Source of the DNA: Phocaeicola plebeius DSM 17135 | GTDB taxonomy: Bacteria > Bacteroidota > Bacteroidia > Bacteroidales > Bacteroidaceae | Length of the DNA stretch: 64,000 nt | Direction of reading: 5' to 3' | Assembly (NCBI RefSeq): GCF_000187895.1 | Contig: NZ_DS990119.1 | Span: 186,001 to 250,000, forward strand | In this document: piece by piece, positions 37,143-45,962 of the stretch | Position numbering within the stretch: position 1 is the first letter of the stretch | Layout of the letters: each line of letters opens with the position of its first letter | Program-made: the position numbers and the translations under genes | Notes under the pieces: model-generated | Told to the model about the DNA's origin: nothing | The model's database searches: none | Seen by the model: the letters and a program-made list of their open reading frames with translations, nothing else

Positions 37143-37766
37143 ATGCATACCGAAATTTTGAACCGAATGGGCTTGTTTGAAGGCTGTGACCCGGAGGCAC
37201 TTTATCAATTGCTCCGTGAAGCCCCGAACAGCCTACGCACATATAAGGAAGGAGAATTCATTGCCCGTCAGGGCGACGTGTGCCGTTCCTTATTTATTCT
37301 GATAAAGGGACATGTGAGGACACAAATGGAGAATGCCGAGGGCAAGCAGCTCACCATAGACTGGATTAAGGCACCTGACATTCTGGCACCGGCTTTTATC
37401 TATGCCTCGGAGAATCGTTTTCCGGTGAATGTGGAAGCTACAGAACTTTGTGAGGTACTTGTAATGGACCGGACACGTTTTGAGGAGTTTATGCATGCCC
37501 AGCCGGCTGTAATGCGGAATTTCATAGCCACGATATCCGACCGGAGTTTGTTCCTGAGCCGAAAACTCAACGAGTTTGCCTTGCAAAGCTTGAAATCACG
37601 CCTGCTGAACTACCTGAAAATGCACGGTGGCATCCACAACCAGCAGGAAGTAGCCTTTATCTTAGGAGTGGCACGTCCGTCACTGGCCCGTGCCTTGTCA
37701 GAACTGATTGCCGAAGGAAAAGTCACCATGTCCGGCAAACAGGTGATTCTTCATTCTGCCGACTGA
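37143..37766 (+). CDS. Crp/Fnr family regulator, probably HcpR-like
   Basis: A 207-residue regulator: N-terminal cyclic-nucleotide-binding fold (GEFIARQGDVCRSLFILIKGHV), a long dimerisation helix about 115-150 and a C-terminal winged helix (NQQEVAFILGVARPSLARALSELIAEGKV). No Fnr-type cysteine cluster is seen at the N-terminus. Divergent from hcp across 114 bases. In Porphyromonas gingivalis the homologue HcpR activates hcp in response to nitrosative stress; the same role is inferred here. Convergent with the TtcA-like gene, stops three bases apart. Confidence 0.88.
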   Translation: MHTEILNRMGLFEGCDPEALYQLLREAPNSLRTYKEGEFIARQGDVCRSLFILIKGHVRTQMENAEGKQLTIDWIKAPDILAPAFIYASENRFPVNVEATELCEVLVMDRTRFEEFMHAQPAVMRNFIATISDRSLFLSRKLNEFALQSLKSRLLNYLKMHGGIHNQQEVAFILGVARPSLARALSELIAEGKVTMSGKQVILHSAD

Positions 37767-37769
37767 CAT

Positions 37770-38534
37770 TTATTTGAGTGAGCCGTTTTCTTCTATTTCT
37801 ATCGGAAGCATATCGTACTGGATGTTGTTCATGCTTCCCCACAAGCTATAGCGAGCCTCCGGATTCATGGCTTCCAGGCGTGCCAGCACCTCTTTCATAT
37901 CCGAACGGTGAGAATCTTTCTCGTACGGGCAGTTCTTCACCTGCTTGCGGAAACCACGGAGAGCGGCCATCTCTTTCAGGTCGGCCTCGTGTACCAGACA
38001 CATGGGGCGGATAATGGTCATGTCGAACTTACGCATCACCAGGCGCGGCGGCATGGTGCTGAATGCTCCCTGAAAGGTCATGTTCATCAGCAGGGTTTCC
38101 AGTATGTCGTCCATGTGATGTCCCAAAGCGATTTTGTTGCATCCCTGCTCTTTGGCCACGGTGAAAAGGGCCTTGCGGCGATTCCATGAGCAGAGAAAGC
38201 ACGGCGACTTTCGCGTATCGGTCGACGGATCGAACTCCGTTTCATAACACACGTAGGGCACTCCCAAACTTTCGGCATATTCGCGCAAGTAAGTCTGGTC
38301 GGATTCATAAGCAATGTTCTTCATCACCACGTGCGCCGCCACCACCGAAAACTTCGGCTTGTAGATGCGCGAACGTCGGGCCAGCAACTCCAGCAAGGCC
38401 AGCGAATCCTTTCCTCCCGAAAGCCCCACCAGAATGCGGTCGCCCTCTTCTATCAGCTTGTAATTCATCACTCCTTTCATAAACCGCTGGTTGATGCGGC
38501 GCATCAGGCGGTCTTCTTCCGTCATTTTTCCCAT
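37770..38534 (-). CDS. TtcA-family tRNA 2-thiocytidine synthetase-like protein
   Basis: From ATG 38534 a 254-residue PP-loop ATPase. GLSGGKDSLALLEL is the PP-loop; CFLCSW.RR supplies the CxxC pair and NCPYEKD the third Cys for an iron-sulfur cluster, the TtcA pattern for thiolation of C32 in tRNA. The frame opens 17 codons earlier, but the family N-terminus (EEDRLMRRINQRFMKGV) favours 38534. Some Bacteroidetes homologues may act on other tRNA positions. Confidence 0.85.
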   Translation of the reverse strand: MGKMTEEDRLMRRINQRFMKGVMNYKLIEEGDRILVGLSGGKDSLALLELLARRSRIYKPKFSVVAAHVVMKNIAYESDQTYLREYAESLGVPYVCYETEFDPSTDTRKSPCFLCSWNRRKALFTVAKEQGCNKIALGHHMDDILETLLMNMTFQGAFSTMPPRLVMRKFDMTIIRPMCLVHEADLKEMAALRGFRKQVKNCPYEKDSHRSDMKEVLARLEAMNPEARYSLWGSMNNIQYDMLPIEIEENGSLK

Positions 38535-38679
38535 ATCGTATGTTGTTAAAACGGCGACGAATTTACGAAAAAACGCCCGAACCACAGGTTCTCGTTACAG
38601 ATTTTTATCAAGTCAGCCGGAGCGTACGCTTTGACAATAGCGCATTATTTACTACATTCGCAAAAATAAACACACAAAA

Positions 38680-38707
38680 GTTCTGCCTGAATGAAAAATA
38701 GCAGAAC
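38680..38707. repeat. Short inverted repeat in the ttcA-TPR interval
   Basis: GTTCTGC (38680-38686) and GCAGAAC (38701-38707) with a 14-base loop, just upstream of the TPR gene promoter. Possibly an operator; no other structure seen. Confidence 0.35.
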
Positions 38708-38736
38708 AGAAAATGGCATAATTCCAAGAATATTCC

Positions 38737-38744
38737 TACATTTG
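38737..38744 (+). promoter_or_regulatory. -7 box of the TPR/PD40 gene
   Basis: TACATTTG, 23 bases before ATG 38768. Confidence 0.6.
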
Positions 38745-38767
38745 AGAAACTTTTAGACACAGAAACG

Positions 38768-40186
38768 ATGAAAAAAAGATATTTGCTTCCCCTGCTGGCT
38801 CTTTGTTGCGCAGGAGGAACTTCTGCCCAAAGCTTAAGCCAGGCACAGAAATGGTTCAACAATAAAGAATTCGATAAGGCCAAACCCGTGTTCAAGCGTC
38901 TGGTGAAACAGTCTCCTTCGAATGCCAATTACAATTTCTGGTACGGCGCCTGCTGTTACGAGACAGGCGAACTGCAGGAATCACTTCCTTATCTGGAAAA
39001 GAGTGCCGAACGCAAGGTAATCAACGGTTATCTTTATCTGAGCAAGGCGTATGCCGACCTCTACCGTTTTGACGAAGCCATTGAGAATCTGGATGAACAT
39101 ATCTATTGGCTGGAAAGAAAAAATCGTGACGCTTCTGAAGTGGAAGGCTTGATGAATCGCTACCGCATGGGAGCTCGTATGATAAGAGGCGTAGAGAATG
39201 TGGCCGTAATTGATAGTTTTGTAGTCGATAAAGCGAATTTTCTTGAAGCTTATAAAATCCACGAAGAATCTGGAAAAATCGGTTTGACAGGAGAAAGCGA
39301 CTGCACGGAATTTACGAACGGGATGAAGGACAAGAAGATACTTTCCCACCGTTTGCCGGGAACCAACCAGAAGGTGCTGTACTCCAGCGCTACATTAGGC
39401 GGAGACTGGAGTGTGCCGGAGAAAGTCAAAGGACTGGAAGAGGTGGGTACCGACCTGAACTATCCGTTCATGAACTCCGATGGCATTACCTTGTATTTTG
39501 CAGCCAAGGGCGAAGCCAGTTTAGGCGGATACGATATTTTCATTACCCGCTATGACGCAGAGGATGGAAGCTACCTGAAGCCCGACAACATGGGATTACC
39601 GTTCAACTCTCCTTTCAATGATTACATGTATGCCATCGACGACTTCAACGACTTGGGCTGGTTTGCTTCCGACCGCTATCAGCCGGAAGGAAAAGTCTGT
39701 GTGTATGTGTTTGCCCCCAACAATTCCAAGCGGGTGTACGACTATGACACCACCGATCCTGCGCTGCTGACCAACGTTGCCATGCTGAATGGTATCCGTC
39801 ACACCTGGAACGATGCCGACAAGGTACGCATCGCCAAACAGCAACTGGCACAAGTGATGTACGGAGGCAATGAAACCCAGAAGAAAGGTGACTTCCGTTT
39901 CGTGGTGGACGATAATGCTATTTATTACACACTTAGTGATTTCCGATCGGCTGATGCACGAAAGAAATATCAGTTGCTCCAGCAGAAGGAAAAGGATTTG
40001 GATACGATGATTGATGCACTTGACAGAGTACGGGCCAAGTACGCTTCTGGTAATCAGAGTACAAAAGGTCAGCTGACTCCCGGTATACTAGATCAGGAAA
40101 AACGGGTAAAGGAATTGCGCGAGGAGATAGCTCGTCTGACCCTCGACATCCGGAACACGGAAATCCGCAAACTCAAAAATCCTTAA
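38768..40186 (+). CDS. Exported TPR and PD40 beta-propeller repeat protein
   Basis: A 472-residue secreted protein: signal peptide ending TSAQ (21); tetratricopeptide repeats about 25-125 (AQKWFNNKEFDKAKPVFKRLV, NYNFWYGACCYETGELQESLPYLEKSAE); a WD40-like/PD40 region about 170-320 with DLNYPFMNSDGITLYFAA and GGYDIFITRYD, as in OmpA-type envelope proteins; then a C-terminal helical segment about 395-470. It lacks an OmpA peptidoglycan domain. Probably periplasmic or outer-membrane associated. Followed 13 bases later by the nfeD-floA pair. Confidence 0.85.
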   Translation: MKKRYLLPLLALCCAGGTSAQSLSQAQKWFNNKEFDKAKPVFKRLVKQSPSNANYNFWYGACCYETGELQESLPYLEKSAERKVINGYLYLSKAYADLYRFDEAIENLDEHIYWLERKNRDASEVEGLMNRYRMGARMIRGVENVAVIDSFVVDKANFLEAYKIHEESGKIGLTGESDCTEFTNGMKDKKILSHRLPGTNQKVLYSSATLGGDWSVPEKVKGLEEVGTDLNYPFMNSDGITLYFAAKGEASLGGYDIFITRYDAEDGSYLKPDNMGLPFNSPFNDYMYAIDDFNDLGWFASDRYQPEGKVCVYVFAPNNSKRVYDYDTTDPALLTNVAMLNGIRHTWNDADKVRIAKQQLAQVMYGGNETQKKGDFRFVVDDNAIYYTLSDFRSADARKKYQLLQQKEKDLDTMIDALDRVRAKYASGNQSTKGQLTPGILDQEKRVKELREEIARLTLDIRNTEIRKLKNP

Positions 40187-40199
40187 TATTCACATAACC

Positions 40200-40664
40200 A
40201 TGGAAACACTGATTATCATTGCACTCATCGTAGGCGGATTGATACTTTTTGCCATAGAGGTCTTCCTGATTCCCGGCATCAGCATAGCGGGAATCGGGTC
40301 GGCGGTATGCATCCTGTATGCCATCTATTCCGCCTTTACATCACTCGGTTCGGAGGCAGGATTCATTACCTTAGGAGTTTCCCTGTTGGGCATCATCGGC
40401 GTCACGTGGTGGTTCATGCGCTCAAAGACCGTAGACCGCCTGTCGCTGAAGAAAACGCTCGACTACCGTCCCTCACCTTTTGAAGGAATGGACCTGAAAC
40501 CCGGTGACAAAGGCATGAGCGTCACCCGCCTGACCCTGATAGGTAATGCCGACTTCAACGGACACATCATCGAGGTGCAATCGGCCGACGGATTCATCGA
40601 CGAAAAAACACCGGTAGAAATTGTCCGTATCAACGAAACTACTGTTTACGTGAAGCAGGCCTAA
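40200..40664 (+). CDS. NfeD family membrane protein
   Basis: A 154-residue short NfeD: two or three hydrophobic segments in the first 75 residues ([23 protein letters not shown]) and a C-terminal OB-fold about 90-150 ([42 protein letters not shown]). It lacks the serine protease domain of long NfeD. NfeD and flotillin-like genes are normally paired, as here, and are thought to organise membrane microdomains. Confidence 0.9.
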   Translation: METLIIIALIVGGLILFAIEVFLIPGISIAGIGSAVCILYAIYSAFTSLGSEAGFITLGVSLLGIIGVTWWFMRSKTVDRLSLKKTLDYRPSPFEGMDLKPGDKGMSVTRLTLIGNADFNGHIIEVQSADGFIDEKTPVEIVRINETTVYVKQA

Positions 40665-40705
40665 TCTCCTCTCCCTTTTTGTATTCACTTTTAAATCTAA
40701 GTTAT

Positions 40706-41707
40706 ATGATTAATCCCGCTTATCTTCCGTTTATACTGGCCGGAGGTGCCATTATCTTCCTGGTCATATTCTTTCACTATGTACCTTTCTTTCTTTGGCT
40801 TTCGGCCAAGGTGTCAGGAGTAAAGATTTCGCTTATCCAGCTGTTCCTGATGCGTATCCGTAACGTACCGCCTTACGTCATTGTGCCTGCCATGATTGAA
40901 GCCCACAAGGCCGGACTGAGCACCATTACGCGCGACGAGCTGGAAGCTCACTACATGGCCGGCGGACACGTGGAAAAGGTAGTACATGCGCTGGTATCGG
41001 CATCAAAAGCCAATATCGACCTGTCTTTCCAGATGGCCACCGGAATCGACCTAGCCGGACGTGACGTGTTCGAAGCCGTACAGATGTCAGTCAACCCGAA
41101 AGTCATTGACACACCTCCTGTAACCGCTGTAGCCAAAGACGGTATCCAGTTGATAGCCAAAGCTCGTGTAACCGTACGCGCCAACATCCGCCAATTGGTA
41201 GGTGGTGCCGGTGAAGACACCGTACTGGCTCGTGTAGGCGAAGGTATCGTCTCCTCCATCGGTTCTTCCGAAAACCACAAATCGGTACTCGAAAACCCCG
41301 ACTCCATCTCCAAACTTGTGTTGCGTAAGGGACTGGATGCCGGTACTGCCTTCGAAATCCTTTCCATTGATATTGCCGACATCGATATAGGTCGTAACAT
41401 CGGAGCTTCCTTACAGATAGACCAGGCCAACGCCGACAAGAACATCGCTCAGGCAAAGGCTGAGGAACGTCGTGCTATGGCTGTTGCCCTGGAGCAGGAA
41501 ATGAAAGCCAAAGCCGAAGAAGCCCGTGCTAACGTAATTCAAGCCGAAGCAGAAGTGCCTAAAGCCATGGCAGAAGCCTTCCGCAGCGGCAACCTCGGTA
41601 TCATGGACTACTACCGGATGAAGAACATTCAGGCCGACACCGACATGCGAAGCAGCATTGCCCGCCCTGATTCACACCCGGCCGGACATGAACCCATCGG
41701 CAAATAA
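40706..41707 (+). CDS. floA: Flotillin-like protein FloA
   Basis: A 333-residue UPF0365/FloA protein: one N-terminal hydrophobic hairpin ([16 protein letters not shown]), the region [21 protein letters not shown], a PHB-like core ([24 protein letters not shown]) and a C-terminal helical AEA-rich coiled coil. It oligomerises on the inner membrane. ATG 40706 is preferred to an in-frame ATG at 40679, which would add a non-family N-terminus. Paired with nfeD 41 bases upstream. Confidence 0.95.
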   Translation: MINPAYLPFILAGGAIIFLVIFFHYVPFFLWLSAKVSGVKISLIQLFLMRIRNVPPYVIVPAMIEAHKAGLSTITRDELEAHYMAGGHVEKVVHALVSASKANIDLSFQMATGIDLAGRDVFEAVQMSVNPKVIDTPPVTAVAKDGIQLIAKARVTVRANIRQLVGGAGEDTVLARVGEGIVSSIGSSENHKSVLENPDSISKLVLRKGLDAGTAFEILSIDIADIDIGRNIGASLQIDQANADKNIAQAKAEERRAMAVALEQEMKAKAEEARANVIQAEAEVPKAMAEAFRSGNLGIMDYYRMKNIQADTDMRSSIARPDSHPAGHEPIGK

Positions 41708-41748
41708 AAAGACAGAAACAAAACACTTAACTTGCTAACTAAAAACAA

Positions 41749-42633
41749 ATGCGTATGAAAAAGTATTTTCCTCCTTCAGAACTGATCATCAATGAAGATG
41801 GTTCGGTGTTCCACCTCCACGTGAAACCGGAACACCTGGCAGATAAAGTCATCCTGGTAGGCGACCCCGGACGTGTAGCTCTCGTAGCCTCACATTTCGA
41901 CACCAAAGAATGCGAAGTGGAAAGCCGTGAGTTCCGTACCGTGACCGGTACTTATCAGGGCAAACGCATCACGGTAACCTCTACCGGTATCGGATGCGAC
42001 AACGTAGACATCGTAATGAATGAACTCGACGCACTGGCCAACATCAATTTCCAGACCCGTGAAGAAAACGATACCTTCCGTCAGTTGGAAATTGTGCGTA
42101 TCGGTACCTGCGGCGGTTTGCAACCTTATACGCCTGTAGGCACCTACATCTGTTCCGCTATCTCCGTAGGATTCGACGGCCTCCTGAACTTCTACGAAGG
42201 ACGTAACGCGGTGTGCGACCTGCCCATGGAACGTGCTCTGCTTAACCATTTAGGTTGGACGGGCAATCTCTGTGCACCGGCTCCCTATGTGATTCATGCC
42301 AACGAAGAACTGGTAGACCGTATCGCCGGTACAGACATGGTACGTGGTGTGACAGTAGCCTGTGGCGGTTTCTTCGGTCCGCAAGGACGCCAGCTCCGTA
42401 TTCCACTGGCCGACCCGCACCAGAACGAGAAAATCGAGAGCTTCGAGTATCAGGGACACCGCATCACCAACTTCGAGATGGAAAGCTCTGCACTGGCCGG
42501 ACTGGCACGTCTGCAAGGCCATAAAGCTACCACCGTGTGCATGGTCATTGCGAACCGAGTAGCCAAGGAAGCCAACACCGGATACAAGAACAAAATTGAC
42601 GACCTGATTAAAGTCGTACTTGAAAGAATCTAA
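41749..42633 (+). CDS. Nucleoside phosphorylase (uridine phosphorylase-like)
   Basis: A 294-residue PNP/UDP-family enzyme. Phosphate-binding loop VILVGDPGRVALVASHF, substrate region IGTCGGLQP and NFEMESSALAGLARL with the ribose-binding MES are all visible; the family cleaves nucleosides with phosphate to base and ribose-1-phosphate. The insert and extended length relative to E. coli Udp (about 253 residues) fits the larger Bacteroidetes subtype. Start is 41749 or 41755. Followed by a terminator. Confidence 0.9.
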   Translation: MRMKKYFPPSELIINEDGSVFHLHVKPEHLADKVILVGDPGRVALVASHFDTKECEVESREFRTVTGTYQGKRITVTSTGIGCDNVDIVMNELDALANINFQTREENDTFRQLEIVRIGTCGGLQPYTPVGTYICSAISVGFDGLLNFYEGRNAVCDLPMERALLNHLGWTGNLCAPAPYVIHANEELVDRIAGTDMVRGVTVACGGFFGPQGRQLRIPLADPHQNEKIESFEYQGHRITNFEMESSALAGLARLQGHKATTVCMVIANRVAKEANTGYKNKIDDLIKVVLERI

Positions 42634-42653
42634 CAAACTTATTATGAATCAGT

Positions 42654-42685
42654 AGGTTCTCTTCTTCGGGAGAGAACCTGTTTTT
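42654..42685 (+). terminator. Intrinsic terminator after the nucleoside phosphorylase gene
   Basis: AGGTTCTCT (42654-42662) pairs with AGAGAACCT (42671-42679), then GTTTTTA. Confidence 0.85.
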
Positions 42686-42705
42686 ATGTATGAAAACTCA
42701 CTCAT

Positions 42706-43197
42706 ATGGAAGCAAGTTTTAAATCCACTCTCACCGACAAGCGTCAGCGATACGCTCAGTTCCTCGAACAGTTCGCCCCTCTGATTGAAGGCGAGAAAAA
42801 CGAAATCAGCGTACTGGCCAACACCAGTGCCGCCCTGAAAGAAGCCTTCGGATTCTTTTGGGTAGGCTTCTACCTCGTACACGAAGGCGAGCTCCATCTT
42901 GGTCCGTTTCAGGGTAACGTGGCCTGCTACCGCATCAAGAAAGGACGCGGTGTATGCGGCACCGCTTGGGCTGAAGCCCGTACCCAACTCGTGCCCGACG
43001 TAGATAAGTTCCCTGGCCACATTGCCTGCAGTTCCCTCTCCCGTTCCGAAATCGTCGTGCCGATGATAGCCGCAGGAGAAGTGCGGGGCGTGCTCGACAT
43101 CGACAGCGACCAGCTGGCTACATTCGATGAAACCGACCGTGAATACCTCGAAAAAGTAGTCGACCTGCTGGTGAAAACCCTTTACCAACCTGCATAA
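42706..43197 (+). CDS. Free methionine-(R)-sulfoxide reductase (GAF domain)
   Basis: A 163-residue single GAF-domain enzyme that reduces free methionine-R-sulfoxide. The three cysteines of the family are present: NVACYRI, RGVCGTA and HIACSS, along with the SEIVVPMI and DIDSD strands. Activity relies on thioredoxin, and trxB lies 23 kb upstream in the window. Followed by the mnmE promoter. Confidence 0.93.
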   Translation: MEASFKSTLTDKRQRYAQFLEQFAPLIEGEKNEISVLANTSAALKEAFGFFWVGFYLVHEGELHLGPFQGNVACYRIKKGRGVCGTAWAEARTQLVPDVDKFPGHIACSSLSRSEIVVPMIAAGEVRGVLDIDSDQLATFDETDREYLEKVVDLLVKTLYQPA

Positions 43198-43235
43198 ATC
43201 TGCCGACTCCACTTCCGGATGTAACCCGAAAACCG

Positions 43236-43243
43236 TATCTTTG
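43236..43243 (+). promoter_or_regulatory. -7 box of mnmE
   Basis: TATCTTTG, 26 bases before the GTG start. Confidence 0.65.
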
Positions 43244-43269
43244 CAAGGATTTTAAAAAGACATACACAC

Positions 43270-44700
43270 GTGAACATATTACAAACTGAAGATACCATCT
43301 GTGCCATTGCCACCGCTCAGGGTGGAGCCATCGGCACTATCCGCGTGTCGGGCCCGGAAGCCATCACCCTCACCGACCGCATCTTTAAGCCCGTTTCCGG
43401 CAAACCATTAGCTGAACGCGCACCTTATACCCTCACCTTCGGCCATATCCTCACTCCCGAAGGAGAAATCATCGACGAAGTGCTGGTCAGCCTTTTCCGT
43501 GCCCCCCACTCTTACACCGGACAGGATTCCACAGAAATCTCCTGCCACGGCTCGAGCTACATCCTCCAGCAAGTGATGCAGCTCCTTATCCGCCAAGGAT
43601 GCCGTGCCGCCGGACCGGGTGAATATACCCAGCGTGCCTTCTTGAATGGCAAGATGGACCTGAGCCAGGCCGAAGCCGTGGCCGACCTCATCGCATCCAC
43701 CTCTGCCGCTACCCACCGCATGGCCATGAACCAGATGCGCGGCGGATTCAGCCGTGAACTGGCTGTCCTGCGCGACAAGCTGCTCCACCTCACCTCCCTC
43801 ATGGAACTGGAACTCGACTTCAGCGACCACGAGGAACTGGAGTTTGCCGACCGTTCGGAACTGGAAGACATCGCCCGTCAGATTGAGCAAGTCATCCATC
43901 ATTTGGTAGATACGTTCAGCGTGGGCAATGCCCTGAAAAACGGAGTGCCCGTGGCTATCGTCGGCGAAACAAATGCCGGTAAGTCCACCCTGCTGAATGC
44001 CCTCCTGAACGAAGAACGTGCCATCGTGAGTGACATCCACGGTACCACTCGCGATGTTATTGAAGATACCATGAACTTGGGAGGTATCACCTTCCGCTTT
44101 ATCGATACCGCCGGTATCCGCGAAACGACTGACACCATCGAAAGTTTAGGCATCGAACGGAGTTTCCAGAAGCTGGATCAGGCCGACATCGTGCTTTGGG
44201 TTATTGATGCCACTTGTGCCGAAGAGCAATACCGTCAGTTGGCCGACAAGATTTTGCCTCGCTGCAAGAACAAGCACTTGGTGATTGTCTTCAACAAGGC
44301 AGATTTGCTTTCATCGGCTGATTCTTCAGCAGATAAACAACTCGCTCGCCTGAAAGCGGCTCTCCCCGACTTGCCGGAGGATGCTTGTGTGCTTTCCCTT
44401 TCGGCCAAGCAGAAAGAGGGACTTTCTCAGCTTCAGAAGCAGTTGGTGGACTTTGCCGCCCTGCCTGACCTCTCACAGAACGATGTGGTGGTGAGCAACA
44501 TCCGCCACTACGAAGCACTAAGCCGTGCGCTGGAAGCTATCCACCGCGTACAAGACGGACTAGCCATGCAGCTCTCCGGTGACCTGGTTTCACAAGACCT
44601 TCGCGAATGTCTTTATCACTTGGGAGAAATCGTGGGCGGAACAATTGAGACGGATGAGGTGCTGGGGAATATTTTTAAGCACTTTTGCATCGGTAAATAA
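43270..44700 (+). CDS. mnmE: tRNA modification GTPase MnmE
   Basis: With MnmG, installs (carboxymethyl)aminomethyl groups at U34 of tRNAs. 476 residues, starting at GTG 43270. The N-terminal folate-binding domain starts TEDTICAIATAQGGAIGTIRVSG; the G domain shows GETNAGKST, GTTRDVIED, DTAGIR and NKAD; the protein ends in CIGK, the required C-terminal Cys motif. It is intact, so the neighbouring accessory DNA has not damaged it. A terminator follows directly. Confidence 0.98.
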   Translation: MNILQTEDTICAIATAQGGAIGTIRVSGPEAITLTDRIFKPVSGKPLAERAPYTLTFGHILTPEGEIIDEVLVSLFRAPHSYTGQDSTEISCHGSSYILQQVMQLLIRQGCRAAGPGEYTQRAFLNGKMDLSQAEAVADLIASTSAATHRMAMNQMRGGFSRELAVLRDKLLHLTSLMELELDFSDHEELEFADRSELEDIARQIEQVIHHLVDTFSVGNALKNGVPVAIVGETNAGKSTLLNALLNEERAIVSDIHGTTRDVIEDTMNLGGITFRFIDTAGIRETTDTIESLGIERSFQKLDQADIVLWVIDATCAEEQYRQLADKILPRCKNKHLVIVFNKADLLSSADSSADKQLARLKAALPDLPEDACVLSLSAKQKEGLSQLQKQLVDFAALPDLSQNDVVVSNIRHYEALSRALEAIHRVQDGLAMQLSGDLVSQDLRECLYHLGEIVGGTIETDEVLGNIFKHFCIGK

Positions 44701-44742
44701 AGTACTCTAAACAACTCAAAACATCTTCAAATAACTTATAAT

Positions 44743-44765
44743 AAGTCCCTCATTTTGAGGGACTT
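44743..44765 (+). terminator. Intrinsic terminator of mnmE
   Basis: AAGTCCCTC (44743-44751) pairs with GAGGGACTT (44757-44765), followed by TTATTTTTT. Confidence 0.9.
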
Positions 44766-44816
44766 TTATTTTTTAACACTTCCGAGTAGCTTTTTGTCGT
44801 TTCAAATTATTGCGAC

Positions 44817-44878
44817 TATTTTTGTACCGTATTTGAACCGCGATGGAATTTAAAAGCGGTGCGATTACGACTAAATGA
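44817..44878 (+). other. Promoter box and 11-codon open frame, possible 5' remnant of an element gene
   Basis: TATTTTTG (44817-44824) is a consensus -7 box and is followed by ATG 44843 and only eleven codons (MEFKSGAITTK) before TGA. The length is too short to call a gene. It lies just downstream of the mnmE terminator and directly before the TGGGAC repeats, so it could be the stub of a lost element gene, or a leader peptide. The interval 44701-45026 contains nothing else coding. Confidence 0.3.
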
Positions 44879-44980
44879 CATTGAAGTCACTTCCTTGGGA
44901 CACCCTGGGAAAATGTCCAAATGACATTGAGAGCACAAGCTGGGACACCCTGGGACGTGGTGGGACACCTTGGGACACTT
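44873..44980 (+). repeat. Phased TGGGAC repeats within a ~45-bp direct duplication
   Basis: AAATGACATTGA occurs at 44873-44884 and 44919-44930; each is followed by CAC and, after a short gap, by TGGGACACCC (44896 and 44941), giving a direct repeat of about 45 bases. In the second copy TGGGAC recurs at 44941, 44951, 44961 and 44971, exactly one helical turn apart, with a weaker unit TTGGGTGA after. These lie just upstream of the four-wHTH gene (ATG 45027) and look like a multi-site protein-binding array. Confidence 0.8.
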
Positions 44981-45026
44981 TTGGGTGACTTCGTTGGCGA
45001 AATTATCACAAATATCAGAAACGGCA

Positions 45027-45962
45027 ATGGAGATACAGAAACGATGTAAGTACTGCGGAAAGCTCTTTATTGCACATACATTGGCTACTCAGTATTGCTC
45101 ACGTCAGTGTAATGGCAAAGACTACAAAAGAAAGATGCGAGAGAAGGAAATTTCAGACTATCTTGAATCAAATCCTCAGGATGTGCCTGCTGAGGTTTCC
45201 TCCCAGAAATCTGTTCTCGAACAAAAGAGATTCCTTACTCCGAGAGAGGCTGCCGCTTATCTGGGCATCGGAAAATCTTCGGTCTACAGAGAACTTGCCA
45301 GTGGGCTTATAAAAGCCGTTCAGATGAAAGGAAAGACTCTTATCAGACGGAAAGATATTGACGGTTTGTTCGATCGGGCAAAAGAATATCAGACACGAAC
45401 AGGCAAGATTCATAAGAAACGGGAATATTACACAGTCAGCCAGATTGTAAATAAATTCCATACTACCCGTCGTGCTGTATGGAATCGTTGTGAGAAGTAT
45501 GGCATTAAAAAAGTGTATCAAGGGCGAAACACCTTCTATGACAAAGCTCTTGTGGATATACACTTTGCGGAACTGATTGCTGAAGTGGATATGAATGACT
45601 ATTACACAATAGATCAAATCATGGAAAAGTTCAGTATGAGCCATGCTGCTGTGCTTTCTTTCGTTCAAAGAAATGATATTCCTCGTATCACACAAGGACG
45701 TAAGGTTTACTACTCACGTGCGCATATTGATACCTTCAAAGGTGAAAGAGAGAATGTTGATCCGCTTTATTACACCTATAAGGATATACACGAAAAATAC
45801 AAATTAAGTAAGGACCAAATCAATTATTATGTCCACAACTATAATATCCCAAACCATAAGCAAGGCCGATTGACAATCGTTGAACGAAATAGCTTTGACA
45901 GGATTATACGATTGGAATGCGCGTTCATCAACAAGTACTGTACTTTCAGGAATTTGTATTGA
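45027..45962 (+). CDS. Zinc-ribbon protein with four tandem winged-HTH units (excisionase/regulator-like), 3' end altered
   Basis: From ATG 45027, 311 residues. An N-terminal Cys cluster (CKYCGK...YCSRQC) precedes four MerR/excisionase-like winged-HTH units: LTPREAAAYLGIGKSSVYREL, YTVSQIVNKFHTTRRAVWNR, YTIDQIMEKFSMSHAAVLSF and YTYKDIHEKYKLSKDQINYY, each ending in a G(R)..Y/I wing. The same layout occurs in the protein at 62659-63600. The last ~16 residues from about 45910 do not resemble the homologue and arise from read-through into foreign DNA, so the native stop was probably lost. Likely a DNA-binding factor of a mobile element, possibly directing integrase excision. Confidence 0.75.
   Translation: MEIQKRCKYCGKLFIAHTLATQYCSRQCNGKDYKRKMREKEISDYLESNPQDVPAEVSSQKSVLEQKRFLTPREAAAYLGIGKSSVYRELASGLIKAVQMKGKTLIRRKDIDGLFDRAKEYQTRTGKIHKKREYYTVSQIVNKFHTTRRAVWNRCEKYGIKKVYQGRNTFYDKALVDIHFAELIAEVDMNDYYTIDQIMEKFSMSHAAVLSFVQRNDIPRITQGRKVYYSRAHIDTFKGERENVDPLYYTYKDIHEKYKLSKDQINYYVHNYNIPNHKQGRLTIVERNSFDRIIRLECAFINKYCTFRNLY

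Noticed and set aside
44701..44800. tRNA gene as integration target next to mnmE
   Set aside because: No cloverleaf or CCA-type 3' end could be found; only the mnmE terminator is present.
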